Origin: Akkermansia muciniphila
GTDB lineage: Bacteria; Pseudomonadota; Gammaproteobacteria; Burkholderiales; Burkholderiaceae_C
Length of the DNA stretch: 64,000 bases
Reading direction: 5' to 3'
NCBI GenBank assembly: GCA_943331105.2
Contig: CALQKH020000003.1
Location: 186,001 to 250,000, forward strand
Below the pieces are notes generated by a model. It was not told where the DNA came from. It saw only the letters and a program-made list of their open reading frames with translations, and did no database searches. Of this stretch, positions 47,786-57,635 are shown one piece after another. Position 1 is the stretch's first letter. Each line of letters opens with the position of its first letter. A program made the translations under genes and the position numbers.

Positions 47786-49234
47786 ATGGGATACAAACTC
47801 AAGATCGCCGGATGGCTCAGCATTGGCGCCTTGGCGGGCGCGCTGACCACTGTTTCATTGCAAACCGTGGCGCGTGGCAACATGGCTCCGCTGCCCTTAG
47901 AAGAGCTGCAGCAATTGGCAGCCGTTTTCGGCATGGTCAAAAGCGATTACGTAGAGCCAGTCGACGAGCGCAAACTCATCACCGAAGCCATCTCCGGCAT
48001 GGTGGCCAGCCTGGACCCCCACTCGCAGTATTTCGACAAAAAAAGTTTCAAAGAGTTTTCTGAAGGCACGTCCGGAAAATTTGTGGGTGTGGGCATCGAG
48101 ATCAGCCAAGAAGACGGTGTCGTCAAAATCGTCTCTCCGATCGAAGGCTCGCCGGCTGACCGAGCAGGCCTCAAAACCAACGACCTGATCACCAAAGTCG
48201 ATGACACGCCCCTCAAGGGCTTGCCTTTGAGTGAAGCGGTCAAACGCATGCGTGGCGAACCCAAAACCAAGGTGGTTCTGACGGTTTTCCGCAAGTCCGA
48301 AAACCGCACCTTTCCGGTCACCATCATCCGTGAAGAGATCAAGACCCAATCGGTCAAGTCCAAGCTGATCGAGCCGGGCTATGGCTGGATCAGGGTTTCT
48401 CAGTTCCAGGAACGCACCGTGGAGGACTTCGCTCGCAAGATCGAAGAAATGTACAAACAAGACCCCTTGATCAAAGGCATGGTGCTTGATTTGCGCAACG
48501 ATCCGGGCGGTCTGCTGGACGCGGCGGTGGCCCTGTCTGCAGCCTTTTTGCCAGACAACGTCACTGTGGTCACCACCAACGGACAGCTTGAAGAGAGCAA
48601 GTTCACCTACAAGGCGTCCCCCCAGTTTTGGCGGCGCAACAGCACCAATGACCCGATCACCCGCATGACCCAAGCCACCAACGGTGCCTTGAAAAAAGTA
48701 CCCTTGGTGGTGCTGGTCAACGAAGGCTCTGCATCGGCCAGCGAAATCGTGGCGGGTGCCTTGCAAGACTACAAGCGGGCCACCCTGATGGGCAGCCAGA
48801 CCTTTGGCAAAGGTTCGGTGCAAACCGTGCGCCAACTCGGCCCCGATACGGCACTGAAAATCACGACGGCCCGCTACTACACCCCCAGTGGTCGAGCCAT
48901 TCAAGCCAAAGGCATCGTGCCTGACGTGATGCTCGATGAAACCGAAACGGGCAATGTGTTTGCGGCCCTGCGCACCCGCGAAGCCGACTTGCAAAAGCAC
49001 TTGTCCAATGGCCGGGAAGCGGAAGAAAAGAAAGACCCTGCCCGCGAGCAAGCCCGCGAAGAAGCCATGAAAAAACTGGAAGAAGAGTCGCGCAAACCCT
49101 TGGCAGAGCGTCGCTTGCCCGAGTTCGGCTCTGACAAAGACTTTCAGTTGGCTCAAGCCATAAGGCAACTCAAGGGCCAGCCGGTCAAGGCCAGTACAAC
49201 CTTAGCAGAGCGCAAAGTCGAGAAAAAAGACTGA
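47786..49234 (+). CDS. ctpA: S41-family C-terminal processing peptidase
   Basis: PDZ domain GVGIEISQEDGVVKIVSPIEGSPADRAG; VNEGSASASEIVAGALQDYKRA...GKGSVQT. Confidence 0.93.
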   Translation: MGYKLKIAGWLSIGALAGALTTVSLQTVARGNMAPLPLEELQQLAAVFGMVKSDYVEPVDERKLITEAISGMVASLDPHSQYFDKKSFKEFSEGTSGKFVGVGIEISQEDGVVKIVSPIEGSPADRAGLKTNDLITKVDDTPLKGLPLSEAVKRMRGEPKTKVVLTVFRKSENRTFPVTIIREEIKTQSVKSKLIEPGYGWIRVSQFQERTVEDFARKIEEMYKQDPLIKGMVLDLRNDPGGLLDAAVALSAAFLPDNVTVVTTNGQLEESKFTYKASPQFWRRNSTNDPITRMTQATNGALKKVPLVVLVNEGSASASEIVAGALQDYKRATLMGSQTFGKGSVQTVRQLGPDTALKITTARYYTPSGRAIQAKGIVPDVMLDETETGNVFAALRTREADLQKHLSNGREAEEKKDPAREQAREEAMKKLEEESRKPLAERRLPEFGSDKDFQLAQAIRQLKGQPVKASTTLAERKVEKKD

Positions 49235-49260
49235 TCCGTTGCCTCGGATGGATACCCTGA

Positions 49261-50016
49261 ATGGATGACACCCAACTGCTGCGTTACTCGCGGCACATTT
49301 TGCTCAACGAATTGGGCATTGACGGTCAGGAGCAACTCCTGGCCTCTCATGCTTTGGTCATCGGAGCGGGTGGCTTGGGTTCACCAGTTGCCTTGTATTT
49401 GGGCAGTGCTGGGGTGGGGCGCATCACGGTGGTGGACCACGACGAAGTGGACGCCACCAACTTGCAACGACAAATTGCCCATACGCTGGACCGCGTGGGT
49501 CAATTCAAGGCCGAATCCGTGCGCACTGCCATCGCACAGATCAACCCGGACGTCACCGTCAATGCGGTCACCCAACGGGCCGACCAGGCCCTGTTGAACA
49601 CCTTGGTGCCGCAAGCCGATGTGGTGATCGACTGCTGCGACAACTTTGAAACGCGTCAGGCTGTCAACATGGCCTGCGTGGTCCACCGCAAACCCTTGGT
49701 CTCTGGGGCGGCTATCCGAATGGACGGCCAAGTGTCTGTGTATGACAGCACCCAAACCGATGCACCTTGCTACGCCTGCATTTTCCCGCCCGAAGAAACA
49801 CCCGAAGAAACCCGGTGCGCCACCATGGGCGTGTTCGCGCCGTTGGTGGGCATCATCGGCACCGTACAGGCCGCAGAAGCCCTCAAGATCTTGAGCGGCA
49901 TGGGCAGCCACATGGCTGGGCGCTTGCTCATGCTCGATGGGCGTGAACTGTCTTGGACCGATATCCGCATGCAACGCAACCCGGATTGCACAGTGTGCGC
50001 CTCTGCCAGAGCCTGA
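49261..50016 (+). CDS. ThiF/MoeB/HesA-family adenylyltransferase
   Basis: LLRYSRHILLNELGIDGQEQLLASHALVIGAGGLGSPVALYLGSAGVG; zinc CYACIFP...CTVC. Confidence 0.93.
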   Translation: MDDTQLLRYSRHILLNELGIDGQEQLLASHALVIGAGGLGSPVALYLGSAGVGRITVVDHDEVDATNLQRQIAHTLDRVGQFKAESVRTAIAQINPDVTVNAVTQRADQALLNTLVPQADVVIDCCDNFETRQAVNMACVVHRKPLVSGAAIRMDGQVSVYDSTQTDAPCYACIFPPEETPEETRCATMGVFAPLVGIIGTVQAAEALKILSGMGSHMAGRLLMLDGRELSWTDIRMQRNPDCTVCASARA

Positions 50017-50019
50017 AGA

Positions 50020-50529
50020 CTATTGGCCCGGATTGCCTTGGCACGGGCCGTGAAAACGTCTGAAGACTGGGGGGGACATCGCAGCTTCAGATGCTGCAAA
50101 CACCCCTTTTTTCTCTTTTTGGGCTGCGCGTTGCAAGGCCGCATAAGGGCCACGACCTGTTTTAAAACGGTAAGCCCAAGCCATGCCAGACCGCGCCATC
50201 TCCGCGCCGACATCGACCCCGACCACCGTCAAGCGCCCCACTTGACGACCGTAGTTGTCGAAACCCAGATCCGTGACCTGAACCGACTTGCGCAGGGTCA
50301 GGCGAATCATCGCGTCTCGTGAGGCCATGCCACCGGGCTGGCAGATCTCCGGAGCATCGATGCCATCGATGCGCAATATGACCGGCTCTGTTTGCCCGGA
50401 CCGCACCAACAAAACCGTATCGCCGTCCATCACCCAACTCACCCAAGCAGGCCAGATCTCGGCGGCATGCAGCCCACTGACGCTGGACAAACACCAAACG
50501 ATCCAAAAAGCGCGCATGCTTTTCATCAA
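50020..50529 (-). CDS. thermonuclease (SNase)-like secreted nuclease
   Basis: WVMDGDTVLLV, LRIDGIDAPEICQPGG, MARSGMAWAYR. Confidence 0.85.
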   Translation of the reverse strand: MMKSMRAFWIVWCLSSVSGLHAAEIWPAWVSWVMDGDTVLLVRSGQTEPVILRIDGIDAPEICQPGGMASRDAMIRLTLRKSVQVTDLGFDNYGRQVGRLTVVGVDVGAEMARSGMAWAYRFKTGRGPYAALQRAAQKEKKGVFAASEAAMSPPVFRRFHGPCQGNPGQ

Positions 50530-50796
50530 CGGGGCTTGGCACGCTGGCCTAGGCTTTGAAGGTCTTTAGGCCCATACGGACTCAGGCTACCCCAAAGCGC
50601 ATGCGTTTGGATCTGCAAAGGAGCCAAAGCTTGGTACAGGTCGTCGATGAAAAACAGACCTTGCGAAGGTATCAGGGGCATCAGGGTTTTCAGGGATGAT
50701 GGTTGAGGAGAACAACGGTTCAAAACAGGATTACATTTTGGCTTGATTTACCCATTCTTTCGACCCCTTGGGGCCCCACATATTCAGGAGACTTTG

Positions 50797-51777
50797 ATGC
50801 CTATTTTTCAACGCTCGCCACGCCTGGGATGGCTCTTGGCCCTGGCCGCCTTGTCCATGTCTGTGCTGACCCCTGGGGTTGGGGCTCAAGACAAACCACC
50901 CCTGAAAATATTGGTCGGTTTTCCGCCTGGTGGTTCTGCCGATGTGTTGGCCCGCATGGTGGCCGATGCGCTGAAAGACGACTTTGGCCCCATCGTGGTA
51001 GACAACAAACCGGGCGCAGGCGGGCGCATCGCCTTGAACATGGTGAAGGCCGCCAAACCCGATGGCCAGACCGTGATCATCTTGCCCAGCGGCCCCATGG
51101 TCTTGTTTCCCCACGTCTACAAAAAGCTCGATTACGACGCCGTGAAAGACTTCACACCCATTTCTCAAATCGCCAGATTTCAGTTTGGTGTGGTCTCTGG
51201 CCCCGCCAGCAACGTGAAAACCGTGGCCGAGATGGTGGCCAAAGCCAAATCAGACCCCAACTCTGCCAGCTATGGCACACCGGGCGCGGGCACCCTGCCC
51301 CACTTCATGGGCGTGTTGATGGAGCAATCGGCGGGCGTCAACCTCAACCACATCCCTTTCCAAGGCGGTGCACCGGCCAACACCGCTTTGTTGGGGGGGC
51401 ACATCGGTTACAAATTTGACGTGGTGTCTGAAACTGCGGAAATGCACAGGGCAGGCAAAGTCCGCATCATCGCCGTGACCGGTAACCAACGCGACCCCCA
51501 GGTACCGGAAGTGCCCACCCTCAGGGAGTCGGGCGTCAACATGGACGCCACGGCCTGGTTTGCGATGTACGGCCCAGCGGGTCTCAGGGGTGAAACCCTG
51601 GCCCGATTGGAAAAATCCATGATGAAAATCGCGCGCGATCCCGCCACGAAAGACAAGATGGTCAAACTTGGCTATGAGGTCATTGGCTCCAAATCCAGTG
51701 ATTTGGCAGCAGCACAGCGCGCGGACTTGGCCCGCTGGGAAAAACCCATCAAAGCCACAGGCGTGCAACTGGACTGA
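50797..51777 (+). CDS. Bug-family substrate-binding protein
   Basis: KPPLKILVGFPPGGSADVLARMVADAL; DNKPGAGGRIALNMVKAAKPDGQTV. Confidence 0.92.
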   Translation: MPIFQRSPRLGWLLALAALSMSVLTPGVGAQDKPPLKILVGFPPGGSADVLARMVADALKDDFGPIVVDNKPGAGGRIALNMVKAAKPDGQTVIILPSGPMVLFPHVYKKLDYDAVKDFTPISQIARFQFGVVSGPASNVKTVAEMVAKAKSDPNSASYGTPGAGTLPHFMGVLMEQSAGVNLNHIPFQGGAPANTALLGGHIGYKFDVVSETAEMHRAGKVRIIAVTGNQRDPQVPEVPTLRESGVNMDATAWFAMYGPAGLRGETLARLEKSMMKIARDPATKDKMVKLGYEVIGSKSSDLAAAQRADLARWEKPIKATGVQLD

Positions 51778-51781
51778 ACAC

Positions 51782-53122
51782 ATGACAACCACGAGCACCC
51801 CACGCCCCAACATCATCTTCATCGTGGCCGATGACCTCGGCTTTGCCGATCTGGGCTGCTATGGCGGCCGCGACGCACAGTTCGGCAAGGTCTCGCCCGT
51901 GCTCGACCAGTTGGCTGCAGGCGGCCTCAAGTTCACACAAGGTTACGCCAACTCGCCCGTGTGCTCGCCCACCCGCTTTGCACTGATGACTGCGCGATAC
52001 CAGTACCGCCTGCGCGGGGGGGCTGACGAGCCGATCAACAGCAAAAGCAAGGGCAGCAAAGTGCTGGGCCTGCCGCCAGAGCACCCCACACTGCCCTCGC
52101 TGCTCAAGGCCAGCGGGTACCGCACCGCCCTGATTGGCAAATGGCACTTGGGCTATCCACCCCACTTCAGCCCGATCAAATCGGGCTATGAAGAATTTTT
52201 TGGCCCCATGTCGGGCGGGGTTGACTACTTCACCCACGCCAGCAACAACGGCACGCACGACCTCTACACCAACGAAGAAGAAAAGCACGAAGACGGCTAC
52301 CTGACCGACCTGATCTCGCACAAGGCGGTGGACTTTGTTCACCGCATGGCCCCCGGTGCCGCGCAGGGTACGCCCTTCTTTTTGAGCCTGCACTACACCG
52401 CGCCACACTGGCCCTGGGAAACGCGTGAAGACCATGCGCTGGCGCAAGAGGTCAAGGACAACCTGTTCCACCTGCACGGCGGCAACATCCACACCTACCA
52501 CCGCATGATCCACCACATGGACGAAGGCATTGGTTGGTTGGTGGACGCGCTCAAAAAGACGGGCCAGCTCGACAACACCCTGATCGTTTTCACCAGCGAC
52601 AACGGCGGCGAGCGCTTTTCCGACAACTGGCCCTTGGTGGGCGGCAAGATGGACCTGACGGAAGGCGGCATCCGCGTGCCGTGGATTGCACATTGGCCCG
52701 CTGTCATCGCTCCCGGAGGCACCTCCACCCAACACTGCATGACCATGGACTGGTCGGCCACCATGGTGGAGCTGGCAGGCGCAAAGCCCGATGCAGACCA
52801 CCCGTTTGACGGCGTGTCGCTCGCGCCCGTGCTGCGCGATGCCCAGCACCAGTTTGAGCGACCGCTTTACTGGCGCATGAACCACCGGGGCCAACGCGCC
52901 CTGCGCATGGGCGACTACAAATACCTGCGGGTGGACGGCAACGAATACCTCTTCAACATTCCGGCCGACGAGCGCGAGCGCGCCAACCTAGGCAAGCACC
53001 AGCCTGAGACACTGAAAAGGCTGCGCGAGGCTTGGGAAGCGTGGGACGCCACCGTGCCGGTCATCCCCGAAGACGCCACCGTCAGTTTGGGCTACTCGGT
53101 CAAAGACATGCCGCAGCGCTGA
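51782..53122 (+). CDS. sulfatase (arylsulfatase-like), Cys-type formylglycine motif
   Basis: PNIIFIVADDLGFADLGCYGG; CSPTRFALMTAR; GKWHLG. Starts 4 bp after the bug stop. Confidence 0.92.
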   Translation: MTTTSTPRPNIIFIVADDLGFADLGCYGGRDAQFGKVSPVLDQLAAGGLKFTQGYANSPVCSPTRFALMTARYQYRLRGGADEPINSKSKGSKVLGLPPEHPTLPSLLKASGYRTALIGKWHLGYPPHFSPIKSGYEEFFGPMSGGVDYFTHASNNGTHDLYTNEEEKHEDGYLTDLISHKAVDFVHRMAPGAAQGTPFFLSLHYTAPHWPWETREDHALAQEVKDNLFHLHGGNIHTYHRMIHHMDEGIGWLVDALKKTGQLDNTLIVFTSDNGGERFSDNWPLVGGKMDLTEGGIRVPWIAHWPAVIAPGGTSTQHCMTMDWSATMVELAGAKPDADHPFDGVSLAPVLRDAQHQFERPLYWRMNHRGQRALRMGDYKYLRVDGNEYLFNIPADERERANLGKHQPETLKRLREAWEAWDATVPVIPEDATVSLGYSVKDMPQR

Positions 53123-53142
53123 AGCGGCGGCTAAGATCGGGC

Positions 53143-54828
53143 ATGCCTGACCTGGAACGCTATTTAACTTTTCGCCAGTGGCCCCGTCTGACTGGTCCTT
53201 TGGCCCGCACCGAGGTGCTGGCCGGGCTGACCGTGGCACTGGTCATGATTCCCCAAGCGGTGGCCTATGCAGGTCTGGCGGGCATGCCCTTGGTCACGGG
53301 GCTCTACACCTGTCTGATTCCCGCTTTGCTGGCCGTGCTGTTTGGCAGTGCCAACCGCTTATCAGTGGGCCCTGCTGCACTCACTTGCGTGTTGATTGGG
53401 GCTTCGCTGACTGGCATGGCCGAGCCCGGCTCACCCGAATGGGTGGCGCTGGCGGTATGGTTGTCGCTGCTATCGGGGGCCATTCAGTTGTTACTGGGTC
53501 TGGGGCATTACGGCTGGTTGATCAACCTGGTCAGCGCCCCGGTGATGATGGGCTTCACCCAAGCCGCGTCTTTGCTGATCATGGCCTCGCAGGTCCCCGG
53601 ACTGCTGGGCGTCAAAGCCTGGAGCTGGGATGTGCAGACCTGGCCTGTATGGCTCAGCGGCTGGCCTGCGTGGTTTGGGCTGGGCAGTTTGGCCGTGCTC
53701 TTGCTGCTGCGGCATTTCAAGCCACGCTGGCCTGGCATCATGATCGTCATGGGTGTGGCATCGGCCATCGCCTATGCCACCGATTACCAAGACCACGGCA
53801 CCGTGGTGGGCTTGTTGCCTTCGGGCCTGCCCGACTTTTACTGGCCAGCTTGGCCGGGACTGGACACCCTTAACCAGCTTTGGGTTCCCGCCATGGTGAT
53901 CGCCCTGGTGAGCTTTCTGGAGACGGCATCGAGCGCCCGCATCGAATGCCGGCGCGATGGCAAGCGCTGGGACGACAGCACCGAACTCTTCAGCCAAGGC
54001 CTGGCCAAAATTGCTTCGGCGTTTTCAGGCAGTTTTGCCACCAGCACCTCGTTTTCGCGCTCCGCCCTCATGCTCTATGCCGGAGCGCGCTCGGGCTGGG
54101 CGGTGGTGGCCTCAGTGGGCTTTGTGCTGCTGGCTTTGCTCTTGCTCATGCCCGCGCTGCAGTTCGTGCCGCGCTCGGTCATGTCGGCGGCGGTGATTGT
54201 GGCGGTGCTGAACTTGTTCCAGCCCCGACAGTTTTTAAGTCTCTGGCGCGTGGGCCGCATCGAGACCATGACAGCGGGCATCACTTTTGCCATGACCTTG
54301 TTGACGGCACCACGCATTTACTGGGGCGTGATGACCGGCGTGCTGGTGGGGCTGAGTCACTTTTTGCACACCCGCTTGCACCCGCGCATCATCGAAGTGG
54401 GCCTGCACCCCGACGGCAGCCTGCGCGATCGGCATCTGTGGAAACTACCGCCACTCGCGCCGCATCTGTATGCGCTTCGCATGGACGCCGAACTGGACTT
54501 TGCCGCAGCCAACGAATTTGACCGCGCCATCACCGACCACTTGGCCCAGCACACCGATGTGAAACATGTGGCCCTGTTTGCACAACCCATCAACCGCATC
54601 GATGTGACCGGTGTGGAAACCTTTGGCCAGTTGCACCGCCAACTGGCCAGCCGGGGCATCACGCTGCACATCAGCGGCATCAAGCTGCCGGTTGAGACCA
54701 CCTTACGCCGTGCTGGTGAACTGACTGAAAACCAGCACCTCAAGCTCTACCGCACCGATGCCGAAGCCTTGCAGGCGCTCAAAGAGCTGGACCCGCTGCC
54801 AGCCGACATCAGCGCTGCTGCCATCTGA
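53143..54828 (+). CDS. SulP-family inorganic anion (sulfate) transporter with STAS domain
   Basis: TVALVMIPQAVAYAGLAGMPLVTGLYTCLIPALLAVLFGSANRLSVGPAA; C-terminal STAS with INRIDVTGVETF. Confidence 0.92.
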   Translation: MPDLERYLTFRQWPRLTGPLARTEVLAGLTVALVMIPQAVAYAGLAGMPLVTGLYTCLIPALLAVLFGSANRLSVGPAALTCVLIGASLTGMAEPGSPEWVALAVWLSLLSGAIQLLLGLGHYGWLINLVSAPVMMGFTQAASLLIMASQVPGLLGVKAWSWDVQTWPVWLSGWPAWFGLGSLAVLLLLRHFKPRWPGIMIVMGVASAIAYATDYQDHGTVVGLLPSGLPDFYWPAWPGLDTLNQLWVPAMVIALVSFLETASSARIECRRDGKRWDDSTELFSQGLAKIASAFSGSFATSTSFSRSALMLYAGARSGWAVVASVGFVLLALLLLMPALQFVPRSVMSAAVIVAVLNLFQPRQFLSLWRVGRIETMTAGITFAMTLLTAPRIYWGVMTGVLVGLSHFLHTRLHPRIIEVGLHPDGSLRDRHLWKLPPLAPHLYALRMDAELDFAAANEFDRAITDHLAQHTDVKHVALFAQPINRIDVTGVETFGQLHRQLASRGITLHISGIKLPVETTLRRAGELTENQHLKLYRTDAEALQALKELDPLPADISAAAI

Positions 54829-54834
54829 AGCGCA

Positions 54835-55308
54835 TCAACCAGGAATTTCGGCCTCGACCAAAAAAGCCAGCAATTGCAAGGACTCCTGCCAGCCCAAACA
54901 ACAAGCCTCGGGAGGAATCGGATCGGGAATACCCGTCTGCTCGATGTTCACCTCGGTGCCCACCGAGACCGTTTGAAAGCGGATGGTGGTGACCATCTGG
55001 CCCGACAAATCGGCAGCATCAAAGCGGTCGGTGTGGCTGAGTAATTCAGCGGGGCGAAACTCCAGAAACTTTCCACCAAAGCTGTGCGATTGGCCATTGC
55101 TCAAGTTGGTGAATGACATCCGGTAAACACCACCAACACGGGCATCCATCTCATGCACGCGGCCCGTGAATCCATGGGGCGGCAACCACTTGGCCATCGC
55201 ATCAGGATCGATGAAGGCGCGAAAAACGCGCTGTGCAGGCGCACGAAAAACACGTTGAAATTTGACGGTATGGGGCACGGTTTTTCCTAAGGATCGGCAT
55301 TTTGCCAA
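54835..55308 (-). CDS. SRPBCC/AHSA1-family protein
   Basis: RVFRAPAQRVFRAFIDPDAMAKWLPPHGFTG. An earlier-than-real start is possible. Confidence 0.88.
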   Translation of the reverse strand: MAKCRSLGKTVPHTVKFQRVFRAPAQRVFRAFIDPDAMAKWLPPHGFTGRVHEMDARVGGVYRMSFTNLSNGQSHSFGGKFLEFRPAELLSHTDRFDAADLSGQMVTTIRFQTVSVGTEVNIEQTGIPDPIPPEACCLGWQESLQLLAFLVEAEIPG

Positions 55309-55311
55309 GGA

Positions 55312-56268
55312 TCAGGCCAACGCCTTTTCAAACTCAGACAAGCGCTTGTAAATCGAGCGCAGCTCGGTGATGTCGGTCCAGCGCTCGATGAGGTAAGAAA
55401 AGGCGTCGTTCACTTTGTTGAAGGCATTGCTCACCTGCTGGATGACCCCCAAAGTGATCAAGCCTGTGAAGAGCGATGGCCCCATCAAGAGGAAAGGAAA
55501 GATCACCATCATCTGGCTGTACAAATTGCTCCACAGGTGAAAGTAAGCGTAATGGTTGAACAGCCGGAAATTGTTCAGCCGCACCCCCATGAACAACTCC
55601 AGCACGGTGGGCAAATGCATGCGGCTGCGCTCGTCTTCGGCGAACACCAAATCCTTGCGCAAGGCGGCTTCGGTTTTCTGGTTGTTGTACTCCAGCCCAG
55701 GCAGGCGAATGCCCACAAACCACGAAATGACTGTGCCGCCCAGGGCCGTGACCAGTGCCACCCAAAACAGCGAGCCCTCAAACTGCAACCAGGCAATGGC
55801 CATGCCCGCGGACAAAGCCCACAAAATCGGAATGAAGGACACCAGCGTGAGCAGCGCACGCACCAAGCCCAGACCTAAGTTTTCGGTCTGGCGGGCAAAG
55901 CGCATGCAATCTTCCTGAATGCGCTGCGAAGCCCCCTCCACCGTCGCCTCAGTGCGTTGCCAGCGCGGCAGGTAGGACTCGGTCATGGCCTGACGCCAGC
56001 GAAAAGCGAAGTGAGAGGCCAGATACGTCTCGAGGCTGCGCAGCAGCATGAAGGGAAACGCAATCCACGCGAACTGCAGCATGAAGCCCCAGAACTTCTC
56101 CAGCCCGCCAGCTTGTTCTGGCTTTTGCAGCAGGTCATAAAACTCGCCGTACCAAGCGTTGAGCTTGACCGTCTGCTGCACGGTGATGAACACCAGTGCC
56201 ACCAAGACCAACAAACCACCCCAGGCCCACAAAGCCCAGCGGCGTGAGAGAAAAAAACTTCGGAACAT
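55312..56268 (-). CDS. SbmA/BacA-like family transporter
   Basis: FITVQQTVKLNAWYGEFYDLLQKP; RWRQAMTESYLPRWQ; RIQEDCMRFARQTENL. Confidence 0.85.
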   Translation of the reverse strand: MFRSFFLSRRWALWAWGGLLVLVALVFITVQQTVKLNAWYGEFYDLLQKPEQAGGLEKFWGFMLQFAWIAFPFMLLRSLETYLASHFAFRWRQAMTESYLPRWQRTEATVEGASQRIQEDCMRFARQTENLGLGLVRALLTLVSFIPILWALSAGMAIAWLQFEGSLFWVALVTALGGTVISWFVGIRLPGLEYNNQKTEAALRKDLVFAEDERSRMHLPTVLELFMGVRLNNFRLFNHYAYFHLWSNLYSQMMVIFPFLLMGPSLFTGLITLGVIQQVSNAFNKVNDAFSYLIERWTDITELRSIYKRLSEFEKALA

Positions 56269-56281
56269 GGGGTCTACTTAT

Positions 56282-56731
56282 TCAGGGGTTGACGCTGTCC
56301 ACCGTCTCGGTCTTGAAGTCGGCGGGCAGGACGACTTCGAGCAACTCCAGATCCTCGCTGTGGCCCAGTTCACGGTGGCGAATGCCTGGCGGCTGGTGCA
56401 CACAAGAGCCGGCCTCCAGCCGAACGGCACCCTGGCCCTCGTATTCAAACTCGATCCAGCCTTTGAGCACATAGACCAGCTGGAACTCGGTGTGGTGCAA
56501 ATGCGGCTGGCTGGAAAAATCATGTCCCCCTGCGGCGCGGATCACACTGGCCGTGACACGGCCCTGGGTGGCCTCCTTGAGCCCCAAATCACGGTACTCA
56601 AAAAACGAGCGCAGACCACGCTCGAACTGCGCATCTTTGGCGTGCGTCACCACAAAACCTTGCGTTGTCATCGGCATCTCCTGGGTCACTGAATTCATTT
56701 GCAAACAGTCAAGCATCCTAAGGCCAGTCAA
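56282..56731 (-). CDS. cupin-domain protein
   Basis: LHHTEFQLVYVLKGWIEFEYEGQGAVRLEAGSCVHQPPGIRH. Confidence 0.85.
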   Translation of the reverse strand: MTGLRMLDCLQMNSVTQEMPMTTQGFVVTHAKDAQFERGLRSFFEYRDLGLKEATQGRVTASVIRAAGGHDFSSQPHLHHTEFQLVYVLKGWIEFEYEGQGAVRLEAGSCVHQPPGIRHRELGHSEDLELLEVVLPADFKTETVDSVNP

Positions 56732-56793
56732 GTGGAAAGGCTGTCACCCTGAAACATCGCCATTGAATCAACAGCAGCAAGCACTTGCGTCTT

Positions 56794-57507
56794 CTAGCCA
56801 ACCCCGTCCATCAATCCTCGCAAATTCAACACCTCGATCCAGCCGCGCCCCAGTTTCAAAACGCCATCGCCTTCCAGCGCTTTAAGAGCAATGGAGGCCT
56901 TCGGACGACTGATACCGCAGCTGGCAGCTATTTGGTCATGCGTAGCGACGACGACGGCACGACCGTCGGAGCGGCTGGGCAAATCAGCCGCCATGCGCGC
57001 CAAGCCAGCACAAAGCCGGGTTTGCACGCCTCTTGCAGCCCAACTGCGCTCCCGTGCTTGAACCTCTCGCAGTCGCTGACCGAGAAAACGCACCAGCATC
57101 AGCAGCAAGCCCTGATCGTTCAGCAAACAAGCCTCAATGTCTTTCAATGGCAGCCATTGAATGGTGCTGGGCTCTCCCACCACCAAGTCGCTGCCGCTGG
57201 GCAGCTGGTTGAACATGTAAGACAGAAAAGCCATTTCACCCGCGCGAAACGAGATCGGAACGATTTGGCCACCTTGAACGCCCGGCACGTGAACCACGGC
57301 ATCGAGCCGACCGCTCATGACGAAGGGCAATTGCGCCACGCGATCCCCCGCTTTGAACAAGCTGACGCCAGCTTCAAAGCGGTGCAGCGGTCTGCTCTTG
57401 AGGGCCATTGGTTGCGCCAGAGCGTTCACAAACTTGCGGCCCAATTGACGGCTTTGCAAAAGTTCTGCAGCGATGCGATCACTGGAATGCAGTTGATTAA
57501 GGGTCAT
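56794..57507 (-). CDS. Crp/Fnr-family transcriptional regulator
   Basis: Cyclic-nucleotide-type domain FEAGVSLFKAGDRVAQLPFVMSGRL; HTH THDQIAASCGISRPKASIALKALEGDG. Confidence 0.88.
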   Translation of the reverse strand: MTLNQLHSSDRIAAELLQSRQLGRKFVNALAQPMALKSRPLHRFEAGVSLFKAGDRVAQLPFVMSGRLDAVVHVPGVQGGQIVPISFRAGEMAFLSYMFNQLPSGSDLVVGEPSTIQWLPLKDIEACLLNDQGLLLMLVRFLGQRLREVQARERSWAARGVQTRLCAGLARMAADLPSRSDGRAVVVATHDQIAASCGISRPKASIALKALEGDGVLKLGRGWIEVLNLRGLMDGVG

Positions 57508-57564
57508 CCCTGTATTGTTCCCGAAGATACTGAAGCGTGCTCCAGACCGGCACATGATCGTTTT

Positions 57565-57590
57565 ATTCGCAAATGGCCTTCAACGCGAAT
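57565..57590. promoter_or_regulatory. candidate operator ATTCGC-N14-GCGAAT in the crp/fnr-bug divergent region
   Basis: Perfect 6-bp inverted repeat between divergent starts. Confidence 0.35.
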
Positions 57591-57603
57591 ACGCCCACAT
57601 CCA

Positions 57604-57619
57604 ATGCTGACTGCAGCAT
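57604..57619. promoter_or_regulatory. candidate operator ATGCTG-actg-CAGCAT
   Basis: Perfect 6-4-6 palindrome, 16 bp upstream of the bug start; half-site spacing like FNR-type sites. Confidence 0.4.
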
Positions 57620-57635
57620 CCTTGAAAGGATCATC

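Noticed and set aside
47897-49168. 423-aa minus-strand ORF opposite ctpA
   Set aside because: Shadow ORF; the S41 peptidase on the plus strand is clear.
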